Shown: positions 58,801-64,000 of the stretch, piece by piece | Layout: each line of letters starts with the position of its first letter | How positions within the stretch are numbered: the stretch's first letter is position 1 | NCBI GenBank assembly: GCA_034668825.1 | Contig: JAXDOR010000205.1 | Span: forward strand, 3,618 to 67,617 | DNA: 64,000 nucleotides | Reading direction: 5' to 3' | Source: CANKHA01 sp034668825 | GTDB taxonomy: Bacteria > Pseudomonadota > Alphaproteobacteria > Rhizobiales > Xanthobacteraceae | The notes under the pieces: generated by a model | Database searches by the model: none | Told to the model about the DNA's origin: nothing | What the model saw: only the letters and a program-made list of their open reading frames with translations | Translations under genes and position numbers: made by a program

Positions 58801-59853
58801 ATGCGTGTCCTCGTTACAGGCGGCGCCGGTTTCATTGGATCGGCTTTTTGCAGGCACCTCGCTTCAAGCGAAGGTTGGGATCTGCTCAACGTCGACAAGT
58901 TGACCTACGCGGCTGATCAGCGGTCGCTCGACGTCATCAAAGCGCTCCGCAACTACCGTTTCGTTCGTGCCGATATCTGCGACCGTGAGACGCTGGATGC
59001 GCTTTTTGTTGATTTCGCACCCGAGGCCGTGGCGCATCTTGCGGCAGAGAGTCATGTCGACCGCTCTATCACCGCATCGGCGGAATTCATCCGGACCAAT
59101 GTGGTGGGTACACACGTACTGTTGGAAGCGGCTCGCGCTTATTGGTCGCGGCTGCCGGCAGATTTACGCGGACGATTTCGTTTCCTTCACATCTCGACCG
59201 ACGAAGTTTACGGTTCTCTTGGTTCAACAGGCTACTTTACCGAGCAAACGCCTTACGATCCGCGGTCGCCTTATTCCGCCAGCAAGGCCGCAAGCGATCA
59301 TTTGGTGAGGGCGTGGCACGAGACCTATGGCCTGCCAACCATCATCTCTAATTGCTCCAATAATTACGGCCCCTATCATTTTCCGGAAAAGCTCATCCCG
59401 CTGACGATACTGAACGCACTGGAAGGCAAGCCGCTTCCGGTCTACGGTGATGGGCAGAACATCCGCGATTGGCTTTATGTGGAAGATCACGTGAGCGCGC
59501 TCACGCTCGCCCTCCTTAAGGGGCGTCCCGGACAAAGTTACAATGTCGGAGGACGCAGCGAGCGGACAAACCTCCAGGTCGTGCACGCCATCTGCGACTT
59601 GCTCGATGAACTTTCTCCGACACGCCAGTCGCGCCGTGAGCTGATCAGCTTTGTCGCCGATCGCCCTGGCCATGATAGGCGCTACGCCATCGATCCTTCC
59701 AAGATACAGGCCGAACTTGGTTGGACGCCGGCAGAGTCGTTTGAAAGCGGGCTCAGGAAGACGATCCGCTGGTATCTGGACAACGAAGCATGGTGGCAAC
59801 CGCTACGTGATCGGGTATACAACGGCGAACGCCTCGGTTTGATCAACGTATAA
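58801..59853 (+). CDS. rfbB: dTDP-glucose 4,6-dehydratase
   Basis: A 350-residue extended SDR. It starts MRVLVTGGAGFIGSAFCRHL; catalytic marks are HISTDEVYGSLG (with Asp-Glu) and YSASKAASDHLVRAW (Y-x3-K); SNCSNNYGPYHFPEKLIPL and IRDWLYVEDHVSAL are typical. It dehydrates dTDP-glucose to the 4-keto-6-deoxy form, feeding RfbC and RfbD. The ATG at 58801 begins 24 bases after rfbC. Length and motifs are normal for the family. Confidence 0.95.
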   Translation: MRVLVTGGAGFIGSAFCRHLASSEGWDLLNVDKLTYAADQRSLDVIKALRNYRFVRADICDRETLDALFVDFAPEAVAHLAAESHVDRSITASAEFIRTNVVGTHVLLEAARAYWSRLPADLRGRFRFLHISTDEVYGSLGSTGYFTEQTPYDPRSPYSASKAASDHLVRAWHETYGLPTIISNCSNNYGPYHFPEKLIPLTILNALEGKPLPVYGDGQNIRDWLYVEDHVSALTLALLKGRPGQSYNVGGRSERTNLQVVHAICDLLDELSPTRQSRRELISFVADRPGHDRRYAIDPSKIQAELGWTPAESFESGLRKTIRWYLDNEAWWQPLRDRVYNGERLGLINV

Positions 59854-59859
59854 CCGACA

Positions 59860-60765
59860 ATGCCTCGAAAAATTTTTATCGCCGGCGAAAACGGTCAAGT
59901 AGCCAAGGCTCTTGCTCGAACCTACCACGCACGCGGGGATGTGGTAAAAAGTGCGGGACGCGCGACCATCGATGTAGCTAGCGAGGCTGCTACTCTCAGC
60001 GCGATTGTCGGCTTCAAACCGAACTTGGTCATCAACGCCGCAGCCTACACCGCCGTGGATAAAGCTGAAGACGAGGTGGAGCAAGCGTATAAAGTGAACC
60101 GAGATGGTGCTCGGCATGTCGCCGCGGCGGCGCGTGCCGCGGCGGCTCCCTTGATTCACATTTCCACCGATTACGTCTTCGACGGAAACAAGAAATCGCC
60201 TTACCTAGAAAGCGATGCGACCAATCCAATCGGAGTTTACGGAAAGTCAAAACTTGCCGGAGAGGCGGCTGTCGCCGCGGCGACGCCGGATCATGTGATT
60301 TTACGCACCAGTTGGGTATGCAGCCCCGATGGCCACAACTTCGTCAAGACGATGTTGCGGCTTGCCGGCGAACGCGATGAGCTATCCGTCGTCGATGACC
60401 AGTGGGGTGCTCCCACTTTCGCCGCCGATCTCGCGGACACCATTGCGGCCATTGGGGAGAAGCTGGCAATGTCGAGCCGGCGGGACTTATACGGGATTTA
60501 TCACGCCACCGGCACCGGCGAGACCACCTGGTGCCGTTTCGCCCGCGCCATAATGGAGAAATCGGCCGCTAGGGACGGCTCCTCTTGTCGCGTCCGCGCC
60601 ATTCCGAGCAGCGACTACCCAACCCGCGCCCGCCGCCCTAAAAATTCTCGCCTCGACTGTTCTAAATTAGCTCAATCGTTTGGCCTCCGCTTACCAGAAT
60701 GGCAGACCTCGCTCGACCGCTGTCTGGATCAGCTGATCACTGCCAACCATGGATCTGCGGTATGA
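59860..60765 (+). CDS. rfbD: dTDP-4-dehydrorhamnose reductase
   Basis: A 301-residue SDR. Marks are IFIAGENGQVAKALARTYHA, VINAAAYTAVDKAEDEVEQA, HISTDYVFDGNKKSPY and GVYGKSKLAGEAAV (Y-x3-K). It makes the final reduction to dTDP-L-rhamnose. It starts 6 bases after rfbB, and its TGA overlaps the rfbA ATG by 4 bases (60762-60765), so translation is coupled. Length and motifs are normal for the family. Confidence 0.94.
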   Translation: MPRKIFIAGENGQVAKALARTYHARGDVVKSAGRATIDVASEAATLSAIVGFKPNLVINAAAYTAVDKAEDEVEQAYKVNRDGARHVAAAARAAAAPLIHISTDYVFDGNKKSPYLESDATNPIGVYGKSKLAGEAAVAAATPDHVILRTSWVCSPDGHNFVKTMLRLAGERDELSVVDDQWGAPTFAADLADTIAAIGEKLAMSSRRDLYGIYHATGTGETTWCRFARAIMEKSAARDGSSCRVRAIPSSDYPTRARRPKNSRLDCSKLAQSFGLRLPEWQTSLDRCLDQLITANHGSAV

Positions 60766-61631
60766 AGGGAATTATTCTGGCCGGAGGCAGCGGTACGCGT
60801 CTTTTCCCGTTGACGATGGCCATTTCGAAACAGTTGTTGCCGGTTTACGACAAGCCGATGATCTACTATCCGCTCTCCGTTCTCTTGCTTGCCGGTATCC
60901 GCGACATCCTGATTATCACCAGCCCCCATGATCAAGCACTGTTCCAATCCTTGTTGCGGGATGGGCGGCAATTTGGTGCATCGATCAGCTACGCGGTGCA
61001 GCCGCGGCCGGAAGGTCTCGCCCAAGCTTTCATCATCGGGCGCGAATTCGTCGGATCCGACAGATGTGCTTTGGCGCTCGGCGACAATATCTTCCACGGG
61101 CATGGCCTCGCTGAGGTGCTGAAAAGCGCTGCAAGCCGCCAGTCCGGCGCCACCGTGTTTGCTTATGAAGTCATAGACGCACAGCGTTACGGCGTCGTTA
61201 GTTTCGATTCTGACGGCAAAGCCACCTCCATCGAGGAAAAGCCAAGCCAGCCGAAGTCGAACTGGGCGGTTACCGGCCTCTACTTTTACGACAATGCCGT
61301 ACTTCGATATGCCGAAGAGGTGAAGCCTTCGGATCGTGGTGAACTCGAAATCACCGATCTTAATTTACGCTACCTCGAGGCCGGGCATATGCATGTCGAG
61401 CAGATGGGCCGCGGTTATGCCTGGCTCGATACCGGAACAATGGACTCCCTTCTCGAAGCGTCGGAATTCGTGGCCACCCTTGAACGCCGTCAGGGTCTAA
61501 AAATCTGTTGCCCGGAGGAAGTAGCGCTTCGGTCGGGATATATTTCAGCCGACGGTATAGAACCTTGGCTAAAGCAGATGGGAAAGAGCAGTTATGCGGA
61601 GTATGTTCGCCGCGTGGCACGGAGCTTGTAA
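60762..61631 (+). CDS. rfbA: Glucose-1-phosphate thymidylyltransferase
   Basis: A 289-residue nucleotidyltransferase. The signature is KGIILAGGSGTRLFPLTMAI with KQLLPVYDKPMIYYPLSVLL; LALGDNIFHGHGL holds the metal-binding Asp. It makes dTDP-glucose, the first step of the rhamnose route. The ATG at 60762 is the coupled start inside the rfbD stop; an earlier frame from 60699 would run inside rfbD. It ends 27 bases from the convergent GT2-GT4 gene. Confidence 0.94.
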   Translation: MKGIILAGGSGTRLFPLTMAISKQLLPVYDKPMIYYPLSVLLLAGIRDILIITSPHDQALFQSLLRDGRQFGASISYAVQPRPEGLAQAFIIGREFVGSDRCALALGDNIFHGHGLAEVLKSAASRQSGATVFAYEVIDAQRYGVVSFDSDGKATSIEEKPSQPKSNWAVTGLYFYDNAVLRYAEEVKPSDRGELEITDLNLRYLEAGHMHVEQMGRGYAWLDTGTMDSLLEASEFVATLERRQGLKICCPEEVALRSGYISADGIEPWLKQMGKSSYAEYVRRVARSL

Positions 61632-61658
61632 AATCGCGCCTAGGATGGCCCCGGCTTG

Positions 61659-63926
61659 TTAGTCATACGGCACTGATCGGCGAACTGCATTGGCAATTGG
61701 CGCATCGCGGCTATCTCTATCCATCAAGACAGTAGCAATCGCTCCGACCGTTGCCTCGGTCGAAAATTTCTCCAAAAATTTTTGCCTGGCTTTACGACCG
61801 AAAGCCTCGGCTTTTCTTTTATCTTTCAGCAAGTCGGCCATAGCCTCGGCCAAAGGCTCAATCTGTCGCGCGCATACTAGGAGACCATTCTCACCGTGCT
61901 GAATCGCCTCTCTACAGCCATCCACTTCGGTCGTAACGATCGGCAGGCCATGAGCCATGGCCATCAGGAGCGTCAATGGCAAGCACTCCATAATTGATGA
62001 CTGAACGTACAGATCGGCATTTTGATAAAATTGCTCCAACACTTCAGCCGAAACATTCGGGACCAAGCGGACTGATCCTCGCAAATCGCTCTTCCAACTA
62101 CGAATCATGAAGTCCCGCGCTTGCGCGGTCACCGAAGGAGGCGGGCATCCAACGATGACCAACTCAACATCATCGGCTATCCATCCATGGCGGCGTGCGT
62201 GGGCAAAAGCTTCCAGCAGAAAGCGTGTTCCTTTACGCGTGCCGCTGGTGCCAACGGATAAAATCGTGCGGCGTGGACTAAGAGGCGTAGTCCGCGGTCT
62301 GGCTTGGGACGCAGAAAGGCCGCTCCAGTAACGCACAAACCCATCGAAACCATATTGCGCCCAGGTCTGCCTTGTTGCTTCCGATCCAAAAAAAAGCCGG
62401 ACCTGCTTTGACTGGTATACCTCATCAAATCGTTTTCTTGCCGGGCCGCTGCGAAGCAGGATCTGTGGATCGAAAGTTTCGTGGATATACCAGAACGTTG
62501 GGCCGCTCCAGCGAGAGAGCAGCTGAAATGCCAGCGGGAAGGAAGCAAAAGAATTTATGAGCAGTGCTCCTCTTATTGTTGCGGCGAGTTTCGGAACGGC
62601 TGTTGCACTAGCGAGCCAGAGGAAAAAATCTCCAATCCTAACCGATAACGATCCCGCCCGAGGCGAGATGCGCGGCACCCGGTTTGCCAAGACGGGGAAG
62701 GCACGGCTAAGCCGCGCTGGGAGGTGCTGAATTCGATGAAATACTCTCCCCAGAGTGGCGAGCCACCAAATAAACTTACTACTGTCGAGCGCCTTTATCG
62801 GGATATCGGAAGCCGCGAACTGTGCCCGCAAGGGACCGTCGGCCATCGAGATTACATTTACCCGCAGACCGAGCTGTTTCAGCGACCGTGCCAGTTCTAG
62901 GACCAGCATGGGGGCGCCCGTCCGGCTTAGCTCATGACTAACGATGGTTATCTCGCCGTCCAAAGAGTTGTTTGGGTTTAAGTTAGATAACGCGGCCACC
63001 TTTCTCCCGGTTGACGCTGGAGGCTCGGCCAACAGGGCATCAAGCGCCCCAAGAAATGGGGAGAAGCCCTGGTAAACGCTTTCGTTTAAACTTGCTGGCC
63101 AGTTCTCAAAACTTGGCGCGACCGGATTACGGCATTTGTCGGAAAGACAGGCGATTAGATACTGCTTGGCTATTGCGATGGTTTCAGTGGAGATGGCATC
63201 CTGGTCTTCAGAAATCGTATTCGATCCGTGCTGACGATATTTATACAGCACTTTCTTCAAAATAAGAGGCTCTTCCAAGAGCGAACATCGCAACAGAAAA
63301 TCTAAGTCGTGCGCATACTTATATTCAGCGAAAAAGCCGACGTCAGAAACGACGGTCCGGTGGAAAAACAAATTGCCACTTGATACGGCGATGTTTCTCG
63401 ACAAAAGAAGAAAACTTATACTTGGTGCGACATCTAACTCTTTCATCAACGTATCTAGATACCATTGGTACCAGGAGTGATCAAAGGGAAGTTCCGCCCC
63501 CAATTCATCAATGGGCTGCACATACGTAAAAACCAGACGAGCCTTTTGGCTTATCAAAAATTCCCAGCATTCTTGCAATCGTGATGGCAGATACAGATCG
63601 TCCGAATTCAAAATCGCGATATAGTCGCCCTTGGCCGCTCGAATTGCTTCATTTATGGTCTCTGGAGCGCCTCTGTTCTCACGCGCGCTAAACTTTATTT
63701 CGATTCCCTCGGCCGGCTGATATGTTCTCTGAAATTCAGAAACTACTTCGGCACTGCCGTCGGTTGAGCCATCGTCAATGATAATCAACTCTATCGGCCG
63801 ATACGTCTGGTCTAACACCGATCGGATTGCTGGCAGCACAAAACGGGCGTGGTTGTATACAGGGACCACGACTGATACGAGTGGTTTACTGGCCGTGGAT
63901 CCATCCCCAGTGAACACCTCCCGCAT
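61659..63926 (-). CDS. GT2-GT4 glycosyltransferase fusion, 755 aa
   Basis: Residues 17-235 are a GT2 domain: VSVVVPVYNHARFVLPAI, IIDDGSTDGSAEVV, NRGAPETINEAI and the NSDDLYLP metal site (SDD at 108-110). About 324-745 are a GT4 domain beginning GEITIVSHELSRTGAPMLVL, with LSVGTSGTRKGTRFLLEAF and the donor site SSIMECLPLTLLMAMAHGLP. The SH.LSRTGAP phrase is shared with the GT4-RgpF fusion at 52636. AAGGGA precedes the ATG at 63926. It likely adds two sugars during glycan assembly. It converges on rfbA; the remaining 74 bases to the window end hold no gene. Confidence 0.87.
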   Translation of the reverse strand: MREVFTGDGSTASKPLVSVVVPVYNHARFVLPAIRSVLDQTYRPIELIIIDDGSTDGSAEVVSEFQRTYQPAEGIEIKFSARENRGAPETINEAIRAAKGDYIAILNSDDLYLPSRLQECWEFLISQKARLVFTYVQPIDELGAELPFDHSWYQWYLDTLMKELDVAPSISFLLLSRNIAVSSGNLFFHRTVVSDVGFFAEYKYAHDLDFLLRCSLLEEPLILKKVLYKYRQHGSNTISEDQDAISTETIAIAKQYLIACLSDKCRNPVAPSFENWPASLNESVYQGFSPFLGALDALLAEPPASTGRKVAALSNLNPNNSLDGEITIVSHELSRTGAPMLVLELARSLKQLGLRVNVISMADGPLRAQFAASDIPIKALDSSKFIWWLATLGRVFHRIQHLPARLSRAFPVLANRVPRISPRAGSLSVRIGDFFLWLASATAVPKLAATIRGALLINSFASFPLAFQLLSRWSGPTFWYIHETFDPQILLRSGPARKRFDEVYQSKQVRLFFGSEATRQTWAQYGFDGFVRYWSGLSASQARPRTTPLSPRRTILSVGTSGTRKGTRFLLEAFAHARRHGWIADDVELVIVGCPPPSVTAQARDFMIRSWKSDLRGSVRLVPNVSAEVLEQFYQNADLYVQSSIMECLPLTLLMAMAHGLPIVTTEVDGCREAIQHGENGLLVCARQIEPLAEAMADLLKDKRKAEAFGRKARQKFLEKFSTEATVGAIATVLMDRDSRDAPIANAVRRSVPYD

Positions 63927-64000
63927 TAGTCCCTTCCGTATGTAGCTGCATTACATTCTAGAGAGCCCGCGGTAACAACCACAGCAAACCTTTGTGGGCA

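Overview
The window looks like a piece of a high-GC alphaproteobacterial chromosome, most likely Rhizobiales close to Bradyrhizobium. The reasons are the hairpin-rich intergenic repeats (families at 180-280 and 10978-11076; 7492-7581, 11511-11600 and 13247-13329; 14221-14343), the many GTG and TTG starts, and the mix of a tripartite-tricarboxylate (Bug) receptor, an IclR regulator and Rieske oxygenases. This placement is by eye; no rRNA or tRNA gene was found.

Region 1 (1-15200) is catabolic. After the tail of a TPR protein come two adjacent cupins and a Rieske ferredoxin on the minus strand, facing a Rieske oxygenase across a short spacer that holds an IclR-like operator. Next are an IclR regulator, a zinc alcohol dehydrogenase, a 4,5-dihydroxyphthalate-decarboxylase-like protein, a LigJ-like 4-oxalomesaconate hydratase, an HpcH/HpaI aldolase, a second and closely similar Rieske oxygenase, a GlcG/HbpS protein, a Bug receptor, an alpha/beta hydrolase and a PanB-like protein that lacks the usual catalytic Glu. 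Together they suggest uptake and breakdown of a phthalate-like or other aromatic acid through ring hydroxylation, decarboxylation, ring cleavage, hydration and aldol cleavage.

Region 2 (15200-36990) starts a large surface-polysaccharide locus: a Wzt/Wzm-type ABC exporter, several glycosyltransferases (one a double GT4), a DegT-type aminotransferase, a DUF616 protein, a four-gene minus-strand set (ATP-grasp, epimerase, metallophosphoesterase, TylF-like methyltransferase), a secreted beta-helix protein, a methyltransferase with a long coiled coil, two large GT-C-like membrane proteins, a decayed phytanoyl-CoA dioxygenase, and an SDR whose start is abnormal.

Region 3 (37050-50160) is a tightly coupled plus-strand operon that meets a minus-strand group. 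It holds two methyltransferase-GT2 fusions, each beside a multispan LPG-synthase-like membrane protein, and a complete set for GDP-D-glycero-alpha-D-manno-heptose (gmhA, hddA, gmhB, hddC) with a transaldolase, a sugar dehydrogenase, an epimerase, an SDR and a Gfo/Idh/MocA oxidoreductase.

Region 4 (50500-64000) has gmd-fcl, a GT4-RgpF fusion, a sulfotransferase carrying twenty 21-residue coiled-coil repeats, the four dTDP-L-rhamnose genes (rfbC, rfbB, rfbD, rfbA) and a GT2-GT4 fusion. The whole locus probably builds a heptose-, deoxyhexose- and rhamnose-containing glycan that is methylated and perhaps sulfated. The two long coiled-coil tailoring enzymes invite comparison with the WbdD chain-length ruler and are the most interesting lead here.
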